Shown here: positions 1-7,454 of the stretch, piece by piece
Layout: each line of letters starts with the position of its first letter
Numbering within the stretch: the stretch's first letter is position 1
Assembly (NCBI GenBank): GCA_003577165.1
Contig: QEUM01000010.1
Location: 1 to 64,000, forward strand
Reading direction: 5' to 3'
DNA length: 64,000 nucleotides
Source: Armatimonadota bacterium
GTDB lineage: Bacteria > Armatimonadota > Fimbriimonadia > Fimbriimonadales > ATM1
Program-made: the position numbers and the translations under genes
The notes under the pieces: generated by a model
Databases searched by the model: none
What the model saw: the letters and a program-made list of their open reading frames with translations, nothing else
Told to the model about the DNA's origin: nothing

Positions 1-354
1 CGCCCCATCATTGAGAAGAAGCGCGTAATCCCCCGTGTTCCCGAGGTACCCCCAGGCCCCCGTCGCGCCCGAGAACGCCTCCACGATCATCCGCACCGTG
101 GTGAGTTGGCCGTTCAGGTCCCTCAGCAGACCATGGTCGCCGTTCGATCCGGTCATCCCGTTCCAGAATCCCGGCTGGCCCGCCACGGCGCCGAACGACG
201 CCGACGGAACGCCTCCTCCGGCGTATGGAGGGACCGTGTTATTGTCAATGTCGAGGTTGATTCCAACGAGCCCGAGCGCTCCCGGGCAGACGAGGCTGGC
301 GGCAACGGCCAATGCCGACCTGACTTCACATCGCGCTAAACGCTGGGATCTCAT
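1..354 (-). CDS. Secreted protein, N-terminal part, possible PEP-CTERM substrate (cut by window edge)
   Basis: A minus-strand frame is open from an ATG at 354 to the left edge (118 codons, no stop). A purine-rich AGGTAAGG lies about 9 nt before the ATG. The first ~28 residues form a signal-peptide-like stretch (basic start, then ALAVAASLVCPGALG). The mature part begins VGINLDIDNNTVPPYAGGG, rich in Gly, Asn and Asp. This resembles PEP-CTERM or other secreted proteins with 'LDFD...G.PS..FGA..GQ.G.WN' beginnings. The C-terminal sorting signal, if any, lies outside the window, so the class is inferred. The overlapping plus-strand frames read as low-complexity shadows. Confidence 0.65.
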   Translation of the reverse strand, partial: MRSQRLARCEVRSALAVAASLVCPGALGLVGINLDIDNNTVPPYAGGGVPSASFGAVAGQPGFWNGMTGSNGDHGLLRDLNGQLTTVRMIVEAFSGATGAWGYLGNTGDYALLLNDGA

Positions 355-630
355 CTTCTGCGCCTTACCTGTCCTCATCCGCGGCAGGCCCTCCTGAACG
401 GACGCCAGCCTCGGTGGCTCCTCATCCTGCTGGATACAGTCTATCAAGAAATCCGGCAATCTGGGGGACGACTTTCGGCTGATCGGACATATCGGCCGGC
501 CGATCCCGGAGTGGTTGATCAAGGAGCCCGGACGCCCGTGCCCCTGAGATCGGGGCGACACCTTCCGATCCCCACCTGCCTCCCTCTCCGATCTCGGGGA
601 GAAAACCCTGGCTCCCGAATCTCGACTCGT

Positions 631-692
631 GTGCCGCGGGTAAGCGAAGCGCGGTCTTACCCCCCCCGGGTGCCACGGGTAAGCGAAGCGCG
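631..692. repeat. Pair of 23-bp direct repeats
   Basis: Positions 631-653 and 670-692 match at 22 of 23 bases; the shared core is GGGTAAGCGAAGCGCG. The 16-bp spacer is C-rich (a run of C and G at 658-670). The core is extragenic and GC-rich, like REP-type intergenic elements. Function is unknown. Confidence 0.7.
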
Positions 693-869
693 CCCGTGCC
701 AAGCCTCTCCGAACCCGCACGGCCTATCCATCCCACGGCCCCCTCACCGAGGGAACTCGGTTGACTTCCCCCGCTTCCCTGTCCTCATCAGGTGTGTCCC
801 GAACATTCCCAAACGGATCCCCGACGTATGCCCATAACTCAAGTCCGCAGATCACCAAATCTGGACCGC

Positions 870-921
870 GAACCTGCACGCTTTCCAGCACGCGGAGCGT
901 GCACCGTGCACCCGTGCAACC
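870..921. repeat. 52-bp palindromic intergenic repeat, copy 1
   Basis: This copy begins GAACCTGCACGCTTTCC and ends CCCGTGCAACC. It is nearly identical in sequence and length to 996-1047, differing only in a short patch after the first 17 bases. It contains the self-complementary hairpin GCACGC-GGA-GCGTGC followed by GTGCAC-CG-TGCAC-type dyads, so each copy can fold. It looks like a REP/MITE-like extragenic element; no transposase is near. Confidence 0.75.
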
Positions 922-995
922 CCCTCGAACCCGGAAGGCCCTTAGGTCGCCGAGGTTCAATTCGTCCCGGGGGCAACCCGCGTTCGACTCCCCCC

Positions 996-1047
996 GAACC
1001 TGCACGCTTTCCCACGCGCGGAGCGTGCACCGTGCACCCGTGCAACC
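996..1047. repeat. 52-bp palindromic intergenic repeat, copy 2
   Basis: Second copy of the element at 870-921, same orientation, 74 bp apart. The hairpin core is shifted slightly (CACGCGCGGAGCGTG), while the 3' half GGAGCGTGCACCGTGCAC is identical. Confidence 0.75.
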
Positions 1048-1231
1048 TGACGACAAGGGCGAGCACGTGGTCCCGGAATCGGCAGACGCTGAGTCGGGAG
1101 CACGGAAGAGATGAACGAGGGCCACGTCTTGCGGCCGAAGTTCGCGGGTACGAGGGGGTGCGACCTTTTTGGCCGCGGGTTGCGTCAAAATAGCCGGGTA
1201 CCCTTTAGGGTCCAGTTAGGAGCAGACCGAT

Positions 1232-1561
1232 ATGGCAGCAACCCAGAGTTCGAATGACCTTCCCGTGATGGTTGGCGCGGTCGTCGTTGGCCTCATCGCC
1301 ACCGGCATCTTCTTCTTCATGAGGAAGGAGCCCCAGGCGGTTTCGCCTCCCACCAAGCCGATCACCACTCCGGTGGTGACCGCCGCTGCGGCGACGGTCA
1401 TGGTCGAGACTCAGGGGCAGATCTCCGGACCGAATGGCCAAGTCGGCGGAGCCGCGGCCGGCGGCCAAGGCGCCACGGCGGGAGGCGGTGGTCCTTCCGT
1501 TGCGGGCGGCGGAGACAGCGGCCGAATCGAGCGTCCCCGTCCGTCCATCGGCGGCGGATAG
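1232..1561 (+). CDS. Small membrane-anchored Gly/Ala-rich protein, function unknown
   Basis: A 109-residue protein. After about 11 polar residues comes one hydrophobic segment (VMVGAVVVGLIATGIFFFM), then a basic residue pair. The rest is a Pro/Thr/Val linker and a Gly/Ala-rich tail (GGAAAGGQG, GGGGPSVAGGG). The layout is a single-pass anchor with a disordered, probably periplasmic tail. An AGGAG motif lies about 10 nt before the ATG. A strong intrinsic terminator follows the stop, so the gene seems monocistronic. No family is recognised. Confidence 0.7.
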   Translation: MAATQSSNDLPVMVGAVVVGLIATGIFFFMRKEPQAVSPPTKPITTPVVTAAAATVMVETQGQISGPNGQVGGAAAGGQGATAGGGGPSVAGGGDSGRIERPRPSIGGG

Positions 1562-1587
1562 ACCAAGGCGCCTCAGAGCGAACTGAC

Positions 1588-1620
1588 GCAGCCCCCGGAA
1601 CCGGGGGCTGCGCATTTTTT
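1588..1620 (+). terminator. Rho-independent terminator
   Basis: A GC-rich stem GCAGCCCCCGG / CCGGGGGCTGC around an AA loop (1588-1611) is followed by GCA and six T residues (1615-1620). It sits 27 bp after the stop of the 1232-1561 gene and is a textbook intrinsic terminator. Confidence 0.9.
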
Positions 1621-1739
1621 GCCGGGCGGCGGTTCCTTCGGCCACACGCTTGCCCAGCCTCACGGACGCCCAACAGAAACGGGGAGGCCCTGCGCGGGGC
1701 GCAGGGCCTCTGGAGTTGGTCGGGTGCTCGTGAAGTTCG

Positions 1740-2414
1740 TTAGATCGTCGTCGAGGACTTGTCCTCGTGGACGGTCTTTCGGACCTTTTCGCGGTGGATC
1801 TTGTGCTTGGCCTTCAGTTCTGTCAACTTCGCCCTCTGTTCGGGGGTGAGGATGGACTCGACCTCAGATCGGAACTTCTCGATCCTCTGCTTCCGGTCTT
1901 CGGGGGTGGAGGCGCGGAGTTCGGCCTTGAACTTCTCTTTCAAGGCTTTGAGTCGCTCCACCTGTGCCTCCGAAAGGCCGAGGGCGTCGGAAAAGTGTTG
2001 CTTCCACTTCCCGGCGTGCTCCTTGAATGAGGCCTTCAGTTCCGCAAGTTTGGCCCTCTGCTCGGGAGTGAGAACGGAGTCCAGTTCGGCCTTCAGTTCG
2101 GCCCACTTGGCCTTTCGCTCCTCCGGCGTCGCCGACTTCGCGAACTGCTTGGCCATCTCCTTGATCGCCTGCATGCGCTGAATCTGATCTTCGGAGAGGC
2201 CCAACTCTTCGGCGAACCTTGCCTTCATATGGCCGCAGTGGCCCTGATGGGCGCTCCCGTGTTCCTTCTGGGCCTTGTGGGCCTCATGTTCGGCGTGGGA
2301 CTTTGCCTTGGGGTCCGACTGCTGTCCCGTGTTGGCCGCCATGGCGAGCGCGACGAGGCCGACGGCCGAGAGCACGCCGACTGCGATGACGGATGACTTG
2401 CTGATGACTCGCAC
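1740..2414 (-). CDS. Spy/CpxP-like periplasmic helical protein with duplicated LTPEQ repeat
   Basis: A 224-residue exported protein. I chose a GTG start at 2414 because AGGAGG lies 6 nt upstream; a longer reading from 2489 adds residues with no signal character. Residues 1-25 are a signal peptide (SSVIAVGVLSAVGLVALAMAA), followed by a His/Lys-rich linker (HAEHEAHKAQKEHGSAHQGH). The mature part has two tandem units of about 70 residues, each running from 'LGLSE.Q...' to 'LTPEQRAKL.ELKA'. LTPEQ repeats are a feature of Spy/CpxP envelope-stress chaperones. The His-rich linker could bind metal; this is inference. Confidence 0.75.
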   Translation of the reverse strand: MRVISKSSVIAVGVLSAVGLVALAMAANTGQQSDPKAKSHAEHEAHKAQKEHGSAHQGHCGHMKARFAEELGLSEDQIQRMQAIKEMAKQFAKSATPEERKAKWAELKAELDSVLTPEQRAKLAELKASFKEHAGKWKQHFSDALGLSEAQVERLKALKEKFKAELRASTPEDRKQRIEKFRSEVESILTPEQRAKLTELKAKHKIHREKVRKTVHEDKSSTTI

Positions 2415-2603
2415 GATGAATCCTCCTTGAACTGCCTGCTTACAGTTTACGCCGGTCGCGGGCGACCGGTTCCTGTCCGGCACAAGCACCGGGTTCCCAG
2501 GCTGCGAACGGTTTCTCAGAGTTCACTCGAGGTTTTTGGCACGCCACCTGCGGTGAGCCTCGGATTGGTCCGGCTTCTGGCCGGTTCCCGAGGAGCATTA
2601 GCC

Positions 2604-3206
2604 ATGAAATCAGCGAAATGGGCGGCGTTCGCTGCCCTCGTCACCTGCTTCGCGTCGGCGGAGGCAGGCAACTTCAACGTGTGGGTCGTGGAAACGTCAG
2701 GCGACTTCACGTTTTCGGCAACCGCCAACTACTTCGAGTTCGGGATCAACGAGATTCGGCCGAGTCCGAACCTCACTCATGCCGGCTCGAACTCAGTGGC
2801 GCGCGCTCGGATCGTGACCGAGGCGCTGGCCGTCGGCTCGTGGGCGTTCACAGGCGAGCGCCTCCTGACGATGGATGGGGGCCTGCAGTGGTCCGGCGCG
2901 CCCGACGCGCAGCATCAACTCAAGATCACGACGCTCGTCAAGGACCTCCAAAACGGTCTCGAGTACAACGTCGTGTCCTATCTCGACCGCAACGGCGCCC
3001 ATTGGGGCGGCCCCGTGAACTTCTCGCTCCCCACGAACCACGTTCGATGGGAGGACACGATCGAGTTCATCAATGGGCCTTCCGCCGTTTCGACAACCTA
3101 CCAGGGCACGAACCACTACATGAACATGGCGCAGACCCCTGAGCCGGCGAGTTTGCTGGCTCTCGCAGGCGGCCTTGCGCTGGTCAGGAGGCGATTCCGC
3201 CGGTAG
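2604..3206 (+). CDS. PEP-CTERM sorted secreted protein
   Basis: A 200-residue protein starting at ATG 2604 with GAGGAG just upstream. Residues 1-22 are a signal peptide (AAFAALVTCFASAEA). The body has no recognised domain and looks beta-rich. The C-terminus is a canonical PEP-CTERM signal: TPEPASLLALAGG followed by LALVRRRFRR, i.e. the Pro-Glu-Pro motif, a hydrophobic stretch and an Arg cluster. Such signals are cut by exosortase and lead to surface or extracellular-matrix placement. No exosortase gene is in this window. Confidence 0.85.
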   Translation: MKSAKWAAFAALVTCFASAEAGNFNVWVVETSGDFTFSATANYFEFGINEIRPSPNLTHAGSNSVARARIVTEALAVGSWAFTGERLLTMDGGLQWSGAPDAQHQLKITTLVKDLQNGLEYNVVSYLDRNGAHWGGPVNFSLPTNHVRWEDTIEFINGPSAVSTTYQGTNHYMNMAQTPEPASLLALAGGLALVRRRFRR

Positions 3207-3223
3207 CGAACGAACTGCCTCGC

Positions 3224-3265
3224 GGGCGGCGTCCTTTCCTTGAGGATGCCGCTCCGGGGCTTTTT
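3224..3265 (+). terminator. Probable intrinsic terminator
   Basis: The arms GCGGCGTCCT and AGGATGCCGC (3226-3252, one G-T pair) extend by two more pairs outward. GGGGC and five T (3261-3265) follow. It lies after the PEP-CTERM gene and before the 3297 start. The T-run is 8 nt from the stem, so efficiency is uncertain. Confidence 0.5.
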
Positions 3266-3296
3266 GTCGCCCTGTGGGAGGGAGGTGTTACAGGTC

Positions 3297-5141
3297 ATGT
3301 TCTACAAGCGATTGGCTTCCAGTTTCGCTCTTGCGGCTCTTAGCGCGATTGCTGTCGCGCAGGTGCGTTCGCAGGGTCTCGTTCAGCATTTGCCGGTCAA
3401 GCAGGTTTCCGCCCGTGGCACGGCTGATCAGCAGGCGGTCTTCGACACGAGAATCGGCGAGCAGATCACTTCGACGATTCTCGGTGGCAGCTTGGGAAGA
3501 CCTGAGAACCCGCTGATCCGCGCGCGCCGCGTTTCGAATCTGCTTCCCTCGCCCATCTCCCCCGGTGGGTTGATGAGTGAGTCGCGCACCTCGACGGGTG
3601 TGCTCTTCCCGGGCATCGTTCAGGATCAGTGGAGTCCGCCGGACTGCACGATCGCCGTCGGCCCGAACTACGTCGTGCAGACGACGAATATGAAGATCGC
3701 TTTCTTCACGAAGTCCGGCACCAAGGTGTTCGAGCGTTGGCTTGGCAATCAAGATGCGCTGGGCTTTTTCCGACCGGTCGGCGCGCTTGGGTTCACTTTC
3801 GATCCAAAGTGCCTATACGATCGAACCACGGGCCGCTTCATCGTGCTCGCTCTCGAGCAGTACTCTGGTCCGAACCGATCCTTCATGTGCATCGGCGTTT
3901 CCGATGACAGCGATCCAAACGGCAACTGGTACCTGTATCGAGTGGACTGCAAGAAGGTAATCGGCGGAAGCGAGTATTGGGTGGACTATCCGGGACTCGG
4001 CGTCGACCAGAGCGCAATCTATGTTACGGGCAATCTGTTTGGATTCTCGTCCGGCTTCGGAGGCGTTCTCTTCCGCGGTATCCCGATCGCGTCGCTTCTT
4101 TCCGGTGGCGCACTTAGCTATTTCGATTTCATCGATTCCAGCGCGGCCAGCGTTCAGGCGGCTCATGCATATGGGACGCCGGGAGCCGCGTACTTCGTGA
4201 GCGACTGGAACACCACTTCGATGGAACTCCACGCGATTCGAAATCCGTTGGGAACGCCCACGCTTCACTCAGCGCTCGTCAGTGTTCCGAGTTATGCGTA
4301 TCCGAACTCCGACGCTCCACAACAGGGAGGGTCGAGTCGTCTTGACACACTGGATGGGCGCGTGATGAACGTGCAGTGGCGCAACGGAAGGTTGATCGCA
4401 AGCCATGCGGTTCGACCCAGTGGCGCAGTTTCGTACACCGTCGGCCGATGGTACGAGTTTGCGACGAACTCCTGGCCCGCATCCGGTTCTCCGTCGCTCA
4501 TTCAATCCGGCAACATCGAAACCGTCAGCGCGTACATGCTGTTCCCCGTCGTAGCATTCAACGGCTTCAACGATATCGGCGTCTGCATCGGTAGGTCGAG
4601 CACCAGCCAGTTTGCGGGCGTTTACACGACAGGCCGCAAGGTCACAGATCCCGCAGGGGCGATGGGCGCACTCACGCTTGCCAGATTGGGAACCGCTCAC
4701 TACACTGGCGGACGTTGGGGAGACTACTTCGCGGTGGAAGTCGATCCCGCTGACGATCTCACGTTCTGGGGCGTCGGCGAGTACGCGGATGCGTCGGGCT
4801 CGTGGAGCACTTGGATCACGAGTTGGCAAGTCGCATCCTATTCGAGAGTCAACGTTCGCGCGCGCTACGGGTTCATTTCGACCGGGATCCAGTGGATCGA
4901 CGGGATGACGGTGAACGCGACGACGGATGGATTCGGCAACGGTGATGGAGTGACGCCCTTCTCGCGCACGTACTACACCGGAGCCAACATCTCTCTGACT
5001 GCGCCTCAGGCGTTCGGTCCGTATCGGTTCCTTCGCTGGATGATCAACGGCGTGCCGCAGGCGGCCGGAGTTCGGACGATCAACGTGACTCTGTCCGGGG
5101 ACACCAGCGCGATGCCCGAGTACATCCGCGTTTCCGGGTAG
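3297..5141 (+). CDS. Large secreted protein of unknown function
   Basis: A 614-residue exported protein. The start is placed at ATG 3297 (FYKRLASSFALAALSAIAVAQ is the signal peptide); GGAGG lies 11 nt upstream, and an in-frame GTG at 3285 is a less likely alternative. The central ~430 residues have repeated 'W..GD.FAVEVDP'-like, Gly- and aromatic-rich segments suggestive of a beta-propeller, including SPPDCTIAVGPNYVVQTTN near residue 105. The last ~95 residues form a separate beta-domain (NVRARYGFISTGIQW to the end, with PYRFLRWMING) resembling the small repeat domains that end many bacterial surface proteins. I recognise no enzyme motif. Confidence 0.75.
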   Translation: MFYKRLASSFALAALSAIAVAQVRSQGLVQHLPVKQVSARGTADQQAVFDTRIGEQITSTILGGSLGRPENPLIRARRVSNLLPSPISPGGLMSESRTSTGVLFPGIVQDQWSPPDCTIAVGPNYVVQTTNMKIAFFTKSGTKVFERWLGNQDALGFFRPVGALGFTFDPKCLYDRTTGRFIVLALEQYSGPNRSFMCIGVSDDSDPNGNWYLYRVDCKKVIGGSEYWVDYPGLGVDQSAIYVTGNLFGFSSGFGGVLFRGIPIASLLSGGALSYFDFIDSSAASVQAAHAYGTPGAAYFVSDWNTTSMELHAIRNPLGTPTLHSALVSVPSYAYPNSDAPQQGGSSRLDTLDGRVMNVQWRNGRLIASHAVRPSGAVSYTVGRWYEFATNSWPASGSPSLIQSGNIETVSAYMLFPVVAFNGFNDIGVCIGRSSTSQFAGVYTTGRKVTDPAGAMGALTLARLGTAHYTGGRWGDYFAVEVDPADDLTFWGVGEYADASGSWSTWITSWQVASYSRVNVRARYGFISTGIQWIDGMTVNATTDGFGNGDGVTPFSRTYYTGANISLTAPQAFGPYRFLRWMINGVPQAAGVRTINVTLSGDTSAMPEYIRVSG

Positions 5142-5171
5142 AGGTCACTCCTCCGCACGGCGCACGAGTTC

Positions 5172-5198
5172 GGAGGCGGTCGCAGGCCGACCGCCTCC
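5172..5198. terminator. Strong hairpin between genes, possible terminator
   Basis: A perfect 11-bp stem GGAGGCGGTCG / CGACCGCCTCC with a 5-nt loop lies between the secreted-protein gene and the UGA-containing gene. No T-tract follows, so it may be a weak terminator or an mRNA-end stabiliser. Confidence 0.45.
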
Positions 5199-5265
5199 TC
5201 GCCTCTCTTCGGGGCGGGCGAAACTGGGCCGACCCAGAGACGTACATAAGTAAGGTGGTGAGCCT

Positions 5266-6237
5266 ATGAAGTACGGTCTCCTTGCTTGTTCTCTGGCCGT
5301 TGCCGCGCTTTCAGGCGGCGGATCGGCATCGAGCGACCCGTCGGTCCGACCGACGCGGACGGTGGTGTATGGCGTGGCCTGGGAGGCCAATTTCGATGCT
5401 GCCCTTGCGAGAGCCAAGTCGGAAGGGAAGCCCGTGCTGATGCTGCAGATGTTCGGCCGACTCGACGACGAGTTTTGCTGAACGAATGCGCGCACGTTGA
5501 GGGCCGTGTTGCTCTCCGATGAAGAAGTCAAGCAGGTTTTGAACGACGAAGTGATTCCGTGTTGGCAGATGGTGCGCGAAGTGCCGAAGGTAACGATAGA
5601 TTTCGGTGGAGGCCGAGTGCTCAAGCGCACGCTTGTTGGAAACACCGTCATGTACTTGTGCACTCCCGACGGGCGAGTGATTGACGCGCTGCCTGGCGTT
5701 TACACGCCGAACGACTTTCTCGCAGAGGTCCGACCCGGTCTCGATGCGTTCAAAGCGGGGCGCACAAAGGAACTCCACACGACTCTTCTCAAAGAAACGG
5801 TTCGCAGCGAGCAGATTCGTGTGTCGATGTCGAAGTCATATGTGGAAAGCCCGCTGCTTGAAGCACTCGGTGTGAAGCCGACAGTTCGCGACGACGGTGC
5901 GCTTGTGAAGACAGAGAGCGGCTCGACCGACAAAGTCATCGAGCGACTCGCTCGGCTCATCACCGACGTGAGCAAGCAGCCCAAATCGAGCGACGATGTC
6001 CTGAGGGAGTCCGGTGTTCCTGAGGGAGCCGACGGGTCAGAGATCGTCGCCGAGGACTCGCGCAACAATCGGCGATTTCTGAGACCGGCGATCCACTTGT
6101 ATCTTTCTCAGTTCGAGGTCGCTCCGGCTCCCGCCGAGATCACCGAAGACATTTTCAGTAAGATGTTCGAAATCGACTTGAAGGACCCGTATCTGGGGTT
6201 GGCCAAGGCGATTCCCGGAACTCCAGGCGGAGGATAA
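5266..6237 (+). CDS. Thioredoxin-fold selenoprotein candidate (in-frame UGA, Cys-Sec motif), exported
   Basis: One reading frame runs from ATG 5266 to TAA 6237 and is interrupted only by a TGA at 5479-5481. Read through as selenocysteine, it gives 323 residues. A signal peptide (LLACSLAVAALSGGGSA) is followed by a thioredoxin-like start: 'VAWEANFDAALARAKSEGKP' then VLMLQMFGRLDDEFC and the UGA at residue 72. The UGA sits directly after Cys71, where thioredoxin-fold proteins of the 'KPVL.......C..' type carry redox Cys. The frame continues without a break as TNARTLRAVLLSDEEVKQVL, typical of the helix and 'N' region that follow the active site. The coding character on both sides argues against two genes. 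A hairpin starting 10 nt after the UGA fits a bacterial SECIS element. A nonsense mutation is the alternative. Confidence 0.8.
5492..5509 (+). promoter_or_regulatory. Candidate bacterial SECIS hairpin
   Basis: The stem GCACG / CGTGT (5 pairs, the outermost G-U) with 8-nt loop TTGAGGGC starts 10 nt after the UGA at 5479-5481. Two further pairs form below a small internal loop (5488-89 with 5511-12). The first loop G is the 18th nucleotide after UGA, inside the window known for SelB-binding bacterial SECIS elements such as that of E. coli fdhF. Confidence 0.65.
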
Positions 6238-6243
6238 AGGCAG

Positions 6244-6661
6244 ATGGCGATGCGCAGTGTGATGGCGATACTCATGGCGGCGATGTCCGTGTTGGCGTTC
6301 GGCCAGGTGCGGATTTCGGTCGGGCCGCTCGTCATCACGCCGCCTTCCGGTTACGCCCTGTCCGCTCAACAGAAGAGCGACCGCGTCACGTTCACCTCCG
6401 CCAGCCCCGCGCTCCAAGTGATCGTGAGTTTCGGTTCCCTACGCGGCGAAGACTCGTGGGCGGCGCTGGAGCACCACGGTCAGCGGCAAGCCGTACCACT
6501 GGATGACACTCGTCGCTCACGACTCGGCGCGGGCGCGATACCTACAGTTGGAGATCGGGTTCGCACCGGAGAATTCGAAGCACGTCCAGGGAGCGCTGAA
6601 GACCTGGACGAAGGCCGTCAAATACGAGCCTGAGGAACCGGCCGAGATCGGCGCGCGTTGA
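6244..6661 (+). pseudogene. Small exported protein gene broken by a +1 frameshift
   Basis: ATG 6244 follows the previous stop by 6 bp and encodes a signal peptide (RSVMAILMAAMSVLAFG), then VRISVGPLVITPPSGYALSA. Around 6470-6480 the coding character moves to the +1 frame. The original frame becomes Arg/Gln-rich shadow, while the +1 frame reads VSGKPYHWMTLVAHDSARAR and then LQLEIGFAPENSKHVQGALK, ending at TGA 6659-6661. Joined, the product would be about 138 residues with a small alpha/beta look. The cause may be a true inactivating indel, a sequencing error or programmed frameshifting; no slippery run is obvious. No family is recognised. Confidence 0.6.
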
Positions 6662-6728
6662 ATGAAGTAGCGCATGTCCTCCTTTCCCAAAGCGGGAAAG
6701 CCGGCCTCAGGGCCGATTCAGCCTTGGT

Positions 6729-7403
6729 CTAACCAACCAGGGCTGTTTTGATTTCCCAGAGGTCGTCGAGAGCCAGTTCGCGCACCCAGCGAACGCGAAC
6801 CTTGTGCATTCCGGGTTCTTGGGCGCGACAATCCAGGACCCAACCCTCGACCGTTCGGCCGTCCGGAGTTTGCACGAGGACATCGGATCCAGGCTGGAAG
6901 GCGATCGGTGACGATGCAGCGAGCCCGCCCCTCGAGATGTCGTGAGCACGGCAAGGAGCGTCGTCGATTCGCACGCGGGGAGATGTGTCGAGTTCGACGC
7001 GGTCATGGGTGCGCCGTTCTCGCAGTGAAATGCGGGAGGGCGGTGCGAGCACGACCAAGTTCATGGGCTCTCTGTGGACGGCGAGGACCTTCGTCCAGAA
7101 GACGGCGAGCCCCTTGGGGGTTGGGAAACTCGCGAGTAGAGACTTCGCAGCGGAAACCGGCGGGATCTCCGAGGTGGATCGCAGGTTTCTTGCGATCCAG
7201 CCGCGCCTGGAGGCTTCGACCCACTCACACTCGTAAGTGGTTCCCCCATGCTTCAAGGCGACTTTCGAGTTTTGCTGCGGTAGCAGCGACGGCCTATGGG
7301 AAGCGCTTCTCACCGCGGCGACGCAGCACCCGAAGAGAGCGGACGCCGCGAAGAGGGCAAGAAACCAGACCAGCAGGCTCGATGGATCGTTCGGCAGTGT
7401 CAC
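6729..7403 (-). CDS. Membrane-anchored PilZ-domain protein (probable c-di-GMP receptor)
   Basis: A 224-residue protein read from GTG 7403, which has CAGGAAT about 8 nt upstream; an in-frame TTG at 7433 lacks a ribosome site. One N-terminal membrane helix (LLVWFLALFAASALFGCCVAAV) is followed by a ~90-residue cytosolic region. A PilZ domain covers about the last 105 residues. Both c-di-GMP-binding signatures are visible: the RxxxR in RRTHDRVEL and the DxSxxG in DISRGG. PilZ proteins tie c-di-GMP levels to motility, pili or secretion, which fits a flagellated organism with GspF/PilC genes nearby. Confidence 0.85.
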   Translation of the reverse strand: MTLPNDPSSLLVWFLALFAASALFGCCVAAVRSASHRPSLLPQQNSKVALKHGGTTYECEWVEASRRGWIARNLRSTSEIPPVSAAKSLLASFPTPKGLAVFWTKVLAVHREPMNLVVLAPPSRISLRERRTHDRVELDTSPRVRIDDAPCRAHDISRGGLAASSPIAFQPGSDVLVQTPDGRTVEGWVLDCRAQEPGMHKVRVRWVRELALDDLWEIKTALVG

Positions 7404-7454
7404 TGCCCGGTATTCCTGCAAGTTTCGTGCCAAACGAAGGGGATCGTTCGATCT

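Larger units (their letters stand above)
355..1231. other. Long intergenic region with GC-rich repeats, no supported gene
   Basis: These 877 bp lie between the divergent genes at 1-354 and 1232-1561. The open frames here translate to Arg/Pro-rich shadow sequence and repeat the same peptide wherever the DNA repeats occur. There is no recognisable RNA gene. The stretch holds two copies of a 23-bp repeat (631-692) and two copies of a 52-bp palindromic repeat (870-921 and 996-1047). Promoters for both flanking genes must lie here, but I could not place convincing -35/-10 pairs. Confidence 0.6.

Noticed and set aside
870-1047. CRISPR array
   Set aside because: Only two copies, 74 bp apart, with no further regular repeats and no cas genes.
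422-1193. Several open frames of 75-154 codons in the first intergenic region
   Set aside because: They repeat the same peptides where the DNA repeats occur, have no ribosome sites and show Arg/Pro-rich composition.
5479-5481. UGA reassigned genome-wide (e.g. to Trp or Gly)
   Set aside because: Many genes here end with TGA, often in ATGA overlaps (42732, 46576, 51399, 52421), and their products have normal family lengths, so UGA is a true stop.
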